Shown: positions 46,310-55,247, counted from the stretch's first letter. The stretch: 64,000 nucleotides of DNA from Mumia sp. ZJ1417 (GCF_014127285.1 NZ_CP059901.1:434001-498000), one strand, 5' to 3'. Translations and numbers: made by a program. The notes: generated by a model not told the origin, from the sequence alone.

Positions 46310-46330
46310 GACACCCGTATAGCGGGTGTC
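46310..46330 (+). terminator. short hairpin after aroQ
   Basis: GACACCCG (46310-46317) and CGGGTGTC (46323-46330) form a perfect 8-bp stem with loop TATAG, 13 bp after the aroQ stop and 25 bp before the next start. It could end the aroQ transcript or lie in the promoter region of tmsA. Confidence 0.55.
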
Positions 46331-46355
46331 AGGGGTCGTGCATACCCTGAGGTGC

Positions 46356-47762
46356 GTGAGCGACCTCGTGGGACACGCGACACACGAAGACGCCGTGCGC
46401 AGGCTCAAGGCCTCGTACGACGCCATCCCTGGCGGTGCACCGGTGCGGCTGGCCAAACGCACCACCAACCTCTTTCGCCCTCGGGACGCGACCGACGCCC
46501 CCGGCCTGGACGTCTCGGGCCTGACGGGCGTGGTGAGCGTCGACATCGACCCCGCCACCGGCGAGGCCACCGCCGACGTCCAGGGCATGTGCACCTACGA
46601 AGACCTCGTGGCGGTCACGCTGGCCCGCGGCTACATCCCGTACGTCGTGCCGCAGCTGCGCACGATCACGCTCGGCGGTGCGGTCACCGGTCTCGGCATC
46701 GAGGCCACGTCTTTCCGCAGCGGGCTGCCGCACGAGTCTGTCGTCGAGATGGACGTCTTCACCGGCGCCGGCGAGGTGGTCACGTGCAGCCGTGAGGAGC
46801 ACAGCGACCTGTTCCTCGCCTTCCCCAACTCGTACGGGACGCTCGGCTACACGACGCGCATCCGCATCCTCCTCGAGAAGGCGCCGCCGTTCGTGCGCCT
46901 GCGTCACCTGCGCTTCGACGACCCGGACTCGGCGGCCGACGCGATCGCACGGATCGTCGACGCGCGAAGCCACGACGGCGTACGGGTCGACGCGATCGAC
47001 GGGACGGCGTTCTCGCCCGGCGAGGTGTTCCTGACGCTGGCGGAGTTCACGGACGAGCCACAGCAGGTCAGCGACTACACCGGACAGCAGATCTACTACC
47101 GCTCGATCGCCGAGCGGACCACCGATGCGCTGACCATGGCGGACTACCTCTGGCGCTGGGACACCGACTGGTTCTGGTGCAGCGGCGCGTTCGGTGCACA
47201 AAATCCGTTGATCCGGCGGGTGTGGCCACGGAAGCATCGGCGCAGTGACGTGTTCCAGCGGATCGTCGGCCTCGACACCAAGTACGCGATCGCCCACAAG
47301 CTCGACGTGCTCAAGCGCAACGGCATCGAGAAGCGTGAGCGGGTCATCCAGGACATCGAGGTCTCCGTCGACCGGCTCGCGGAGTTCCTCACCTGGTTCG
47401 ACGAGGCGGTCGGCATGCGTCCCGTCTGGCTGTGCCCGCTGCGGCTGCGCGAGCCAGGTGGCCCTGGCAGCGCGACCCGTTGGCCGCTCTACCCGCTCGA
47501 GCCGGGCACGACGTACGTCAATGTCGGGTTCTGGGGCACCGTCGCGGTCCCTGGCGACGCACCGGCGGGCCTGGTCAACCGCCGTGTCGAGCACAAGGTC
47601 CACGAGCTGGGCGGCCACAAGTCGCTCTACTCGGAGGCGTTCTATGACGCGGAGACGTTCGCCGACCTCTACAACACCCCGCACCTCACCGAGGTGAAGA
47701 CCACCTACGACCCCAAGGACCGGCTGACCGGGCTGTACGAGAAAGCGGTGAAGCGTCGATGA
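46356..47762 (+). CDS. tmsA: FAD-binding oxidoreductase of 10-methyl fatty acid synthesis (TmsA/BfaA-like)
   Basis: The 468-residue protein has a VAO-type FAD domain: VRLAKRTTNLFR near the start, VVSVDIDPATGEATADVQGMCTYEDLV, TLGGAVTGLGIEATSFRSGLPHESVVEM and YGTLGYTTRIRI. It resembles the DHCR24-like reductases encoded with the oleate methyltransferase in mycobacteria and Corynebacterineae (Rv0449c type). It would reduce 10-methylene-stearoyl lipids to 10-methyl (tuberculostearic type). The next gene, tmsB, overlaps by 4 bp and supports this. GTG 46356 with a TACCCT box at 46343-46348 suggests a leaderless transcript. Confidence 0.87.
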   Translation: MSDLVGHATHEDAVRRLKASYDAIPGGAPVRLAKRTTNLFRPRDATDAPGLDVSGLTGVVSVDIDPATGEATADVQGMCTYEDLVAVTLARGYIPYVVPQLRTITLGGAVTGLGIEATSFRSGLPHESVVEMDVFTGAGEVVTCSREEHSDLFLAFPNSYGTLGYTTRIRILLEKAPPFVRLRHLRFDDPDSAADAIARIVDARSHDGVRVDAIDGTAFSPGEVFLTLAEFTDEPQQVSDYTGQQIYYRSIAERTTDALTMADYLWRWDTDWFWCSGAFGAQNPLIRRVWPRKHRRSDVFQRIVGLDTKYAIAHKLDVLKRNGIEKRERVIQDIEVSVDRLAEFLTWFDEAVGMRPVWLCPLRLREPGGPGSATRWPLYPLEPGTTYVNVGFWGTVAVPGDAPAGLVNRRVEHKVHELGGHKSLYSEAFYDAETFADLYNTPHLTEVKTTYDPKDRLTGLYEKAVKRR

Positions 47763-49054
47763 CTGTGACGACCAGACCCACCATGACGATCGGCGAAGCG
47801 CTCGAGGTCCTCTTCCAAGGCGATGACCTCGCCTTCCACTTCGAGGCGTACGACGGCAGCTCCCTCGGCCCGCCCGACGCGACCATCCGGGTGCGTCTGG
47901 AGAACGAGCGCGGACTTTCGTACATCATGAGCGCACCCGGCGACCTCGGGTTCGCCCGCGCCTACGTCACCGGCGACCTCGTCATCGAAGGCGCCCATCC
48001 CGGCGACCCGTACGACGCGCTGGTGCTGCTCATGGAGAAGACCCGGCTGCGCGCGCCGAGCGTGGCCGACACGCTGAAGGTGGTCCGGGCGCTGGGCGTC
48101 TCCCACCTGCTCCCGCCGCCGGCCCCACCGCAGGAGTCGCTGCCTCGTTGGCGTCGAGCGCTCGAGCACCTCCGCCACTCCAAGGCACGCGACGCCGAGG
48201 TGATCCACCACCACTACGACGTCTCCAACCGCTTCTACGAGCTGGTCCTCGGACCGTCGATGACATACACGTGTGCCGTCTTCCCCAAGGCCGATGCGAG
48301 CCTCGAGGAGGCGCAGTTCGAGAAGTACGACTTGGTCTGCCGCAAGCTCGATCTCCAGCCCGGGCAGCGCCTGCTCGACATCGGGTGCGGGTGGGGCGGC
48401 ATGGTGCGCCACGCGGCCAAGCACTACGGCGTGACGGTCATCGGTGCGACCCTGTCCGAGCAGCAGGCGCTCTGGGCCCAGGAGGCGATCGCGCGCGAGG
48501 GGCTGTCCGACGTCGCCGAGGTGCGGTTCTCCGACTACCGCGACATCACCGAGACCGGATTCGACGCGATCAGCTCGATCGGCCTCACCGAGCACATCGG
48601 TGTCCACAACTACGCGTCCTACTTCGGGTTCATCCGCGACCACCTCAAGGTCGGCGGCCGGCTGCTCAACCACTGCATCACGCGGCCGGACAACCGGGCG
48701 CGGGCGACAGCGGGACAGTTCATCGACCGGTACGTCTTCCCCGACGGCGAGCTGACCGGCTCCGGGCGCATCATCACGTCGGTGCAGGACGCGGGGCTCG
48801 AGGTGCACCACGAGGAGAACCTGCGGCTCCACTACGCGATGACGCTGCGCGACTGGAACCGCAACCTCAAGGACAACTGGGACGAGGCCGTCGCCGAGGT
48901 GGGGGTCGGCACCGCCCGGGTGTGGGGGCTCTACATGGCCGGCTCGCGGATCGGCTTCGAGCGCAACAACATCCAGCTCCACCACGTGCTGGCGACCAAG
49001 ACCGCGCCTGACGGTTCGAGCGACTTCCCGCTGAGGCCGACCTGGGGGAGCTGA
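47759..49054 (+). CDS. tmsB: SAM-dependent lipid methyltransferase, CFA-synthase family (TmsB/BfaB-like)
   Basis: The 431-residue enzyme belongs to the cyclopropane-fatty-acyl-phospholipid synthase family: an N-terminal lipid-binding part (about 1-135), then the methyltransferase core with HHYDVSNRFYELVLGPSMTYTCAVF, SAM motif RLLDIGCGWGGMVRHAAKHYG, SSIGLTEHIGVHNYASYF and a C-terminal RDWNRNLKDNWDEAV. Beside a TmsA-like reductase it most likely adds methylene at C10 of oleoyl phospholipids rather than forming cyclopropanes. The cyclopropane alternative cannot be excluded by reading. ATGA overlap with tmsA. Confidence 0.9.
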   Translation: MTVTTRPTMTIGEALEVLFQGDDLAFHFEAYDGSSLGPPDATIRVRLENERGLSYIMSAPGDLGFARAYVTGDLVIEGAHPGDPYDALVLLMEKTRLRAPSVADTLKVVRALGVSHLLPPPAPPQESLPRWRRALEHLRHSKARDAEVIHHHYDVSNRFYELVLGPSMTYTCAVFPKADASLEEAQFEKYDLVCRKLDLQPGQRLLDIGCGWGGMVRHAAKHYGVTVIGATLSEQQALWAQEAIAREGLSDVAEVRFSDYRDITETGFDAISSIGLTEHIGVHNYASYFGFIRDHLKVGGRLLNHCITRPDNRARATAGQFIDRYVFPDGELTGSGRIITSVQDAGLEVHHEENLRLHYAMTLRDWNRNLKDNWDEAVAEVGVGTARVWGLYMAGSRIGFERNNIQLHHVLATKTAPDGSSDFPLRPTWGS

Positions 49055-49075
49055 TCCGGCGGTACGCTCACGGGC

Positions 49076-49648
49076 GTGACGGACTCCTCGGACCTGCCAG
49101 GCAACGCGACAGCGCACGACGTCATCGGCGTCGTGCGCTTTCGTCTCGAGCGGCTTCCTTCGTACGAGCAGCGCTTCGCCCGAGCGATCCGGGCGTACAT
49201 GTTCTCTCTCGCTGCCGTCCTCTTGGTGGCGCTCGGCATGCTTGCCCTGGTCCCGGTGCTCGGACTCGTGGCGCTGTGGCTTTCGGTGCTGCTCCTGATG
49301 GTCGGCGTCGTGCCCGCCTACGCGCTCGTCTCTTCCCGTCGCTTCCGTGCGGGCCTGCCACGCGTTGGCGGTCCGGACGTGGCGTTGGCCGTACGACGCT
49401 CCGGCATCGACGTCTCGTGGCCCGACCTGGGCCCCGCACGGCTCGCGTCCTTGACGTGGGGCGACCTCACGAACCTCGGTCAGCGTGGTCCCCTGCGCGG
49501 CACGTCGGTGCTGCGGATCCGGACGCACCGCAGGCCTGCCGGGTCGTGGACGCGCGTCGCCTACCTGCCGCAGGACCTTCTCGACACCCCGATCGACCTG
49601 ATCGTGCGGGACGTGCAGGCCCTCGTCGGTGGCGCGGTGCGCACCTGA
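49076..49648 (+). CDS. small membrane protein, third gene of the tms operon
   Basis: The 190-residue protein has two adjacent hydrophobic helices (about residues 40-85) between a charged N-terminus and a soluble C-terminal domain (GGPDVALAVRRSGIDVSWPDLG, then LTWGDLTNLGQRG). The tail looks like a PH-like small domain. It begins 21 bp after tmsB in the same direction, the position of tmsC in some actinobacterial tmsABC operons, but sequence identity with TmsC cannot be judged here. Function unknown. Confidence 0.75.
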   Translation: MTDSSDLPGNATAHDVIGVVRFRLERLPSYEQRFARAIRAYMFSLAAVLLVALGMLALVPVLGLVALWLSVLLLMVGVVPAYALVSSRRFRAGLPRVGGPDVALAVRRSGIDVSWPDLGPARLASLTWGDLTNLGQRGPLRGTSVLRIRTHRRPAGSWTRVAYLPQDLLDTPIDLIVRDVQALVGGAVRT

Positions 49649-49668
49649 CGCACGCCCGTACGAACGGA

Positions 49669-49711
49669 TCTTGAGGGATTGTGCCCAGTCCGTGGGCGCA
49701 ATCCCTCAAGA
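49669..49711. terminator. bidirectional hairpin terminator between the tms operon and the MMPL gene
   Basis: Arms 49669-49687 (TCTTGAGGGATTGTGCCCA) and 49693-49711 pair over 19 positions with one G-U, around a 5-nt loop. It lies between convergent genes, 21 bp after one stop and 5 bp from the other. Confidence 0.9.
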
Positions 49712-49715
49712 CCTG

Positions 49716-51911
49716 TCAGGCGGTCGGGACCAGCTCGCGCTCGCCCGTCCGCTCCGGGCGACGCAGGGCGCCGAGGCGCTTGTCGAGCAGCACCAGCGCC
49801 GCCGGCAGCAGGACCAGCCGGACGATCGTGGCATCGACCAGGATCGCGACCGAGAGCCCGACGCCCATCTGCTTCATCTCGAGCATCGACAGCGTGGCGA
49901 AGACGGCGAACACCGACACCATCACCGCAGCCGCGCTCGTGACTACGCTCGCCGTCTCCCGGACTCCGTACTCGACCGCGAGCCGCGTCGACAGTCCGCG
50001 GCGCATCCCCTCACGCACGCGGCTCATCACGAAGACGTGGTAGTCCATCGAGAGCCCAACCAGGATCACGAAGCAGAACAACGGCACCCAGTCCACGAGG
50101 AAGCCCGGCGACGTGAAGTTGAGCATCCCTTCGGCCCAGGTGTTCTGGAAGACCAGCGTCATCACGCCGAACGCGGCGCCGACGGAGAGCAGGTTGAGGC
50201 CCGTCGTGAGCAGCGCGACCGTCCCGCTGCGGAACACTGTCCACATCATCAGCATCGTCAGGAGCAGCACGAACCCGACGACGAGCGGGAGCGCGTCGCG
50301 CTGGGCGTCCTGCGAGTCCATCGTCTCGGCGACGTCGCCGCCGACGACCCACTTGACCCCGTCGAGATCGTCGAGTGCGGCCGGGATCGCGGTCTCGCGG
50401 AGCGCGGTGACCGCGTCCTCGTTGCCCTCGTCGCCCTCGTGACCGACGGCGGTCAGCCGCAGGACGGAGGTGCGCCCGTCGTCCGAGACCACGACCGGGT
50501 TCGCTTTGGCGGCGAGCCCGTCTGACTGCGCCTGGGCTCCCAGCGACTCGAGCGCGGTGCTCACCGCAGCCGTGTCGGCGGAGTCACCCCGCGCGACGAC
50601 CTCGAGCGTCGGACGCTCGGCCGGGAAGTGCTCCTGCACCTTCTGGAACGTCGCGACGGCCGGCAGGCCCTGCGGGAGGGTGTCGATCGTGCCCTGGTGC
50701 AAGGTCATGCCGAGCGCGGGAGCCGAGAGCGCGACGAGTGCGCCGAGGGACACGGCGAGCGATGTCTTCGGGTGCGCCAGGACCGGGTTGATGAGGCGTT
50801 TGCTGATGCCGCCCGTCCCGATGCGGCGGTTGAGGCGCCACAGGCCGGGGACACGCGGACGGTCGACCCAGCGGCCGAGCTTCGCGAGCAGCGCCGGCAG
50901 CACGGTCACGGACCCGACCATCGCCACGGCGACGACGAGCATCGCGCCGATGGCAAGACCGGCGAAGACGGTGTCGCGGGTCAGGAGCAGACCGGACATC
51001 GCGACGATCACGGCGAAGCCGGCGACGATGATGGCGCGCCCGGATGTCGCCGCGGCGATCTCGATCGCGTCGATCGTGGTGGCACCCTTGAGCCGCTCCT
51101 CGCGCTCGCGCTTGAGGTAGAACAGCGAGTAGTCGACGCCGACCGCCATGCCGATCATGAGAATCACGCTCGCGACCGTCCCCGAGTCGGGCACGAGCAC
51201 GGACACCACCGCGTACAGGCCCATCGCGGTCAGCACGCACGAGAACGCGAGCGCGACCGGGATCGCGGCGGCGATCAGGGCGCCGAACGCGACGATCATG
51301 ATGAGGAACGTGATCGGCAGGCTGCGCATCTCACCGGAGGAGAGGTCCTCACCAACACGCTCGTCAACCTGCGTCCCGATGGACTCGCCGCCGGTCTGCG
51401 CGATGTCGAGGGCGGGGTTCGCCGCGGCGACCTCGGCCGTCGAGTCCTGCAGCGCCTCGACCGTGGAGTCGAGGTCGTCGACACCCTTCTCGAGCGTCAG
51501 GGGTACGAGCATCGCTGAGCCGTCCTCGGCCCACACGGGCGGCCCGACTGCCTCGACGTGTGCGACGCCCTCAGCGCCGACACGCAGCGACTCGTACGCC
51601 TGCTCGGCGGCCGTACGATCGAGCGCTCCGCTGTCGGCGGTGATCAGGACGACCTCGCTCGGCGCCTGCTCGAGCCCGGCGTCGCGGATCATCTCCGCCG
51701 CGCGGCCGGACTCGCCGATGCCGTAGTCGTCGTCGGACATGCTCTGCATCGGCACCACGGCCATGAGCGCGATCGCGCCGACGACCAGGGTCAGCCACAG
51801 CCCGAGCGCGCGCCACGGACGGGTCGCGCTCCAGCGAGCGACACGCACGACCGGCGAGCGGCGCGTGGGACGAATGCCCTGCCTGTGCGGAGGTGGTGCG
51901 GTGGTAGTCAT
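49716..51911 (-). CDS. MMPL-family RND transporter
   Basis: The 731-residue protein has 12 predicted helices in two halves, each with a large outer loop, and MMPL motifs: MAVGVDYSLFYLKREREERLKG in the first half and VGLSMDYHVFVMSRVREGMRRG in the second, where the Asp-Tyr pairs serve proton relay. MMPL proteins export lipids, siderophores or drugs. The substrate here is not known; no polyketide or siderophore synthesis genes adjoin it. It is divergent from a two-component pair 137 bp away, which may regulate it. Confidence 0.92.
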   Translation of the reverse strand: MTTTAPPPHRQGIRPTRRSPVVRVARWSATRPWRALGLWLTLVVGAIALMAVVPMQSMSDDDYGIGESGRAAEMIRDAGLEQAPSEVVLITADSGALDRTAAEQAYESLRVGAEGVAHVEAVGPPVWAEDGSAMLVPLTLEKGVDDLDSTVEALQDSTAEVAAANPALDIAQTGGESIGTQVDERVGEDLSSGEMRSLPITFLIMIVAFGALIAAAIPVALAFSCVLTAMGLYAVVSVLVPDSGTVASVILMIGMAVGVDYSLFYLKREREERLKGATTIDAIEIAAATSGRAIIVAGFAVIVAMSGLLLTRDTVFAGLAIGAMLVVAVAMVGSVTVLPALLAKLGRWVDRPRVPGLWRLNRRIGTGGISKRLINPVLAHPKTSLAVSLGALVALSAPALGMTLHQGTIDTLPQGLPAVATFQKVQEHFPAERPTLEVVARGDSADTAAVSTALESLGAQAQSDGLAAKANPVVVSDDGRTSVLRLTAVGHEGDEGNEDAVTALRETAIPAALDDLDGVKWVVGGDVAETMDSQDAQRDALPLVVGFVLLLTMLMMWTVFRSGTVALLTTGLNLLSVGAAFGVMTLVFQNTWAEGMLNFTSPGFLVDWVPLFCFVILVGLSMDYHVFVMSRVREGMRRGLSTRLAVEYGVRETASVVTSAAAVMVSVFAVFATLSMLEMKQMGVGLSVAILVDATIVRLVLLPAALVLLDKRLGALRRPERTGERELVPTA

Positions 51912-52048
51912 AATGACCTCTCGGTTCGTCTGGATCCGTCGCTCATGACGATTCCGTCTCGCGCGCTCCGGATCAGGGGGGCGAGGTCCCGGACCGAGGT
52001 GGTGCTAGGTCCACTGTCCGCAGCGCGACGTCGACGCACAGTGGGAGC

Positions 52049-53383
52049 ATGACGACGACAGCGGACCCAGGAGTGACGATGAGCTTGTCCACGGCGATAC
52101 CCGAGACGTACGCCCCGTCCGGGCGAACGTCACGGTTCGCGCTGACCGGGCTCGCGCTGGTCTATCTCGTGCTGGGGATCCCGACGCTGGTCACCTTGAT
52201 CGTGATCACCGTGGCGATCCCTCTCGGCGTCCTCGGCGTGGGGCTGGCGGTGCTCGCGGCATTCGTCCCGTTCCTGCGCCAGCTGGCCAACGTGCACCGC
52301 TACTTCGCGTCGCAGGTGCTGCGGACGACGGTCGTGAGCCCGTACCACGAGCGTGAGTCGAGCGGCGTCAAGATCCTCGTGAAGGACTGGGCGCGTGACC
52401 CCGCGCGATGGCGCGATCTCGGCTGGGCCTACGCGTCGTCGACGATCGGCTGGATCCTCTCGCTGATCCCGGTTGTGCTCCTGCTCGGTGTCATCTGGTA
52501 CTTGATCTTCCCGTTCATCTACTGGGTCACGCCCAAGGGCGTCTTCGACATGGAGCTGGGTCTCGTGCAGATCGACGACCAGGCCTCGTCGTTCTCGATG
52601 TGGATCCTGGCGGGGATCGTGGCCCTCATGTGGTGGTTCCTGACGCCGCCGGTGAGCCGGTTGCGCGCTCGGATGGACCTGGCTCTGCTGTCCCCGACGC
52701 GCGCCGAGCTGGAGAAGCGTCTCGCCGAGGTGTCGGCGTCCCGTACGGAGACGATCGACCACTCCGCTGCCGAGCTGCGGCGCATCGAGCGCGACCTGCA
52801 CGACGGAGCTCAGGCGCGGCTGGTGTCGCTCGGGATGAGCCTCGGGCTCGCCGAGCAGCTGATGCGGACGGACCCGGAGGCTGCCGCGCGGCTGATCGAG
52901 GAGGCGCGGGCGACGACGACGTCCGCACTCGGTGACCTTCGGTCGGTCGTGCGCGGGATCCATCCGCCGGTGCTCGCCGACCGCGGTCTCGTCGGGGCCG
53001 CCCAGGCGCTCGCGCTCGACATCGCGGTGCCGACGTCGTTCGCGGCGGTCGTGCCGGGACGGGCGCCGGAGCCGGTGGAAACCGCGATGTATTTCGCGGT
53101 CGCCGAGGCGCTCGCGAACGTGGTCAAGCACGCGCACGCGAGTGCCGCCTCGGTCGACCTCTCGTACGACGGTGAGCGGCTGCGCGCGGTCGTCGCGGAC
53201 AACGGCAGCGGTGGTGCGGACCCTGCTGACGGGACGGGTCTTGCGGGGGTGGCTCGCCGATTGACAGCGTTCGACGGCACGATGGTGGTCGAGAGTCCCC
53301 GCGGGGGACCGACCGTCGTCACCATGGAGCTGCCGTGCGCGTTGTCATCGCCGAAGACCTCGCCCTCCTCCGGGACGGCCTGA
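52049..53383 (+). CDS. sensor histidine kinase (HisKA_3) with PF13796-type sensor domain
   Basis: The 444-residue kinase has an N-terminal membrane sensor of about four helices in two pairs (36-80 and 130-200), with ANVHRYFASQVLR between them, as in the actinobacterial putative-sensor family. The dimerisation helix contains the phospho-His in RRIERDLHDGAQARL (His 251). The ATPase domain shows AEALANVVKHAHAS, VADNGSGG and GTGLAGVARR. It is the NarX/DesK type. Its 3' end overlaps the response-regulator gene by 49 bp, so the pair is co-expressed. Confidence 0.93.
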   Translation: MTTTADPGVTMSLSTAIPETYAPSGRTSRFALTGLALVYLVLGIPTLVTLIVITVAIPLGVLGVGLAVLAAFVPFLRQLANVHRYFASQVLRTTVVSPYHERESSGVKILVKDWARDPARWRDLGWAYASSTIGWILSLIPVVLLLGVIWYLIFPFIYWVTPKGVFDMELGLVQIDDQASSFSMWILAGIVALMWWFLTPPVSRLRARMDLALLSPTRAELEKRLAEVSASRTETIDHSAAELRRIERDLHDGAQARLVSLGMSLGLAEQLMRTDPEAAARLIEEARATTTSALGDLRSVVRGIHPPVLADRGLVGAAQALALDIAVPTSFAAVVPGRAPEPVETAMYFAVAEALANVVKHAHASAASVDLSYDGERLRAVVADNGSGGADPADGTGLAGVARRLTAFDGTMVVESPRGGPTVVTMELPCALSSPKTSPSSGTA

Positions 53384-53979
53384 CGCGCCTGCTCGAGGCG
53401 AACGACTTCACGGTGGTGGCGGCGGTCGACAACGCGCCGTCGCTCGCCAAGGTGCTGCGAGAGGTCGACGTGGACGTTGCGGTCGTGGACGTACGGATGC
53501 CCCCGACGTTCACCGACGAAGGGTTGCGGACGGCGATCGAGGCGCGTGCCCTGCGGCCGGGGCTGCCCGTGCTCGTGCTGTCGCAGTACGTCGAGCAGCT
53601 GTACGCTCGCGAGCTGCTGTCGTCGGGCGAAGGGGCGGTCGGCTACCTGCTGAAGGATCGTGTGGCTGACGTCGAGCGGTTCGTCGACGGCGTACGGCAG
53701 GTGGCCGCCGGCGGCACGGTGCTCGATCCGGAGGTGGTGTCGGTGCTGCTGTCGAAGGCAGCCGCGAACCGTCCGGTCGACAGGCTCACCGACCGCGAGC
53801 GCGAGGTGCTCGGCCTGATGGCTGAGGGACGCTCCAACGCGGCGATCGCGGCGCGGCTGTTCGTGACGGAGAAGGCGATCTCGAAGCACACCAACTCGAT
53901 CTTTGCCAAGCTCGACCTCCCGGTCTCGGAGGACGACAACCGTCGCGTACTCGCCGTCCTGGCATATCTCCAAGGCTGA
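53335..53979 (+). CDS. NarL/LuxR-family response regulator
   Basis: The 214-residue regulator has a receiver domain (phospho-acceptor Asp 52 in VAVVDVRMPP, partner acids in IAEDLALL, Lys in GYLLKDRV) and a LuxR-type DNA-binding domain from about 150: LTDREREVLGLMAEGRSNAAIAARL, then EKAISKHTNSIFAKL. It is the partner of the overlapping kinase and probably controls the divergent MMPL exporter. GTG 53335 start. Confidence 0.94.
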   Translation: MRVVIAEDLALLRDGLTRLLEANDFTVVAAVDNAPSLAKVLREVDVDVAVVDVRMPPTFTDEGLRTAIEARALRPGLPVLVLSQYVEQLYARELLSSGEGAVGYLLKDRVADVERFVDGVRQVAAGGTVLDPEVVSVLLSKAAANRPVDRLTDREREVLGLMAEGRSNAAIAARLFVTEKAISKHTNSIFAKLDLPVSEDDNRRVLAVLAYLQG

Positions 53980-53987
53980 CCCCCTCC

Positions 53988-54038
53988 CGGGTCACTCTCT
54001 GCGCGCCGCGGGTCACTGTCTTGCGCTCGCGGGTCACT
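53988..54038 (+). repeat. three CGGGTCACT motifs at exact 21-bp spacing, before the DUF2812 gene
   Basis: CGGGTCACT occurs at 53988, 54009 and 54030. Only the 9-bp core is conserved; the 12-bp linkers differ. The last copy ends 23 bp before the ATG at 54062. Confidence 0.85.
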
Positions 54039-54061
54039 ATGCGCGCGACGACGATGGGGCC

Positions 54062-54385
54062 ATGAGTGGCGAGACCCGTACGTACTGGTTCGTGCCGTTT
54101 CGTGTTCGGGGCACGGAGACCCTCGAGGCGTGGTTCGAGGAGATGGCGCGTCAAGGGTGGGTCGCTGACCGCTTGGGCTTCCTCAGCGCCGTCCGGATGG
54201 AGCTGAGGTGGCGCAAGGGCGGGCGGAACTACCGCTATGTGATCGACCCGCGGCGCTTCCCTGACGCGCCCGAGGACTCGCTGATCGCCTCGGCAGGATG
54301 GGAGGACGTCGGCACGCTGAACGGCAAGGACGTCTGGCGCGCCCCGTACGAGGGTGCGCGGCCCGACCTGTTCGTCGACGAGTGA
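54062..54385 (+). CDS. DUF2812-like small protein
   Basis: The 107-residue protein contains FRVRGTETLEAWFEEMARQGWVADRLG and KGGRNYRYVIDPRRFPD, a layout seen in DUF2812 proteins, which often accompany PadR regulators. No PadR gene is present here. No signal peptide or membrane helix. ATG 54062 is chosen because homology begins there; no ribosome-binding site is clear. The gene is flanked on both sides by 21-bp-period repeats in opposite orientation, the downstream array covering its stop codon. Confidence 0.75.
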   Translation: MSGETRTYWFVPFRVRGTETLEAWFEEMARQGWVADRLGFLSAVRMELRWRKGGRNYRYVIDPRRFPDAPEDSLIASAGWEDVGTLNGKDVWRAPYEGARPDLFVDE

Positions 54386-54453
54386 CCCGGGGCGGCCAGA
54401 GAGTGACCCGGGGCGGCCAGAGAGTGACCCGGGGCGGGCGGAGAGTGACCCCG
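54381..54453 (-). repeat. four AGTGACCCG motifs at exact 21-bp spacing, after the DUF2812 gene
   Basis: AGTGACCCG (reverse complement of the upstream CGGGTCACT) starts at 54381, 54402, 54423 and 54444; the last reads AGTGACCCCG. Linkers are more alike than upstream (GGGCGGCCAGAG). The first copy overlaps the DUF2812 stop codon. Confidence 0.9.
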
Positions 54454-54458
54454 GGGCG

Positions 54459-55247
54459 CTAGGAGAGGTCGACGATGACGGGGGCGTGGTCGGACGCGCC
54501 CTTGCCCTTGCGCTCCTCGCGGTCGATCGACGCACCGGTCACCCGGCCGGCGAGCGCGGGCGAGCACAGCGCGAAGTCGATCCGCATGCCCTCGCGGCGC
54601 GGGAAGCGCAGCTGTGTGTAGTCCCAGTAGGTGTACGTCCCGGGGCCGGGCGTGTGCGGCCGGGCCACGTCGGCGTAACCGGTGTCCTCGAACGCGGCGA
54701 ACGCCTCGCGCTCGAGCTTGGAGACGTGGGTCTTGCCCTCGAACTTCGCCATGTCCCAGACGTCCTCGTCGTGGGGCGCGATGTTCCAGTCGCCCATCAG
54801 TGCGATCTGCGCCTGCGGGTCGTTCGCCAGCCAGCCGGCGGCGTCCTCGCGCAGCTGGCGCAGCCACTGGAGCTTGTAGACGTAGTGCGGGTCCTCGAGC
54901 GTGCGCCCGTTGGGCACGTAGAGCGACCAGATGCGTACGCCTCCGCACACCGCGGAGATCGCGCGCGCCTCGGCGGCTGCTGGGTCGCCCCAGGTCGGCA
55001 TGTCGGCGAACCCGACCTGGACGTCCTCGAGGCCGACGCGCGAGATGATCGCGACGCCGTTCCACTGTGAGAGGCCGTGGTGCGCGACCTCGTAGCCCGT
55101 ACCGATCAGCGGCAGCTCGGGGAACTGGTCGTCACGGCACTTCGTCTCCTGGATCGCGAGCACGTCGACGTCACTGCGCTCGAGCCACGCGGCGACGCGG
55201 TCGATGCGCGAACGGATGGAGTTGACGTTCCAGGTGGCGATCCGCAT
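54459..55247 (-). CDS. xth: exodeoxyribonuclease III
   Basis: The 262-residue enzyme is an ExoIII/APE-type Mg-dependent AP endonuclease and 3' exonuclease in base-excision repair. Motifs: MRIATWNVNSIRSR, LAIQETKCRDDQFP with the metal Glu, WSLYVPNGR, LMGDWNIAPHDEDVWD with the catalytic Asp-Asn, RIDFALCSPALAG and the ending GASDHAPVIVDL with the catalytic His. Length is standard. It is divergent from the decarboxylase gene with 112 bp between starts. Confidence 0.96.
   Translation of the reverse strand: MRIATWNVNSIRSRIDRVAAWLERSDVDVLAIQETKCRDDQFPELPLIGTGYEVAHHGLSQWNGVAIISRVGLEDVQVGFADMPTWGDPAAAEARAISAVCGGVRIWSLYVPNGRTLEDPHYVYKLQWLRQLREDAAGWLANDPQAQIALMGDWNIAPHDEDVWDMAKFEGKTHVSKLEREAFAAFEDTGYADVARPHTPGPGTYTYWDYTQLRFPRREGMRIDFALCSPALAGRVTGASIDREERKGKGASDHAPVIVDLS

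Noticed and set aside
46299-46323. TTGACA (46299-46304) plus TATAGC (46318-46323) as a promoter
   Set aside because: The spacer is only 13 bp and TATAGC lies in the loop of a hairpin; a TACCCT box nearer the tmsA start is a better candidate.
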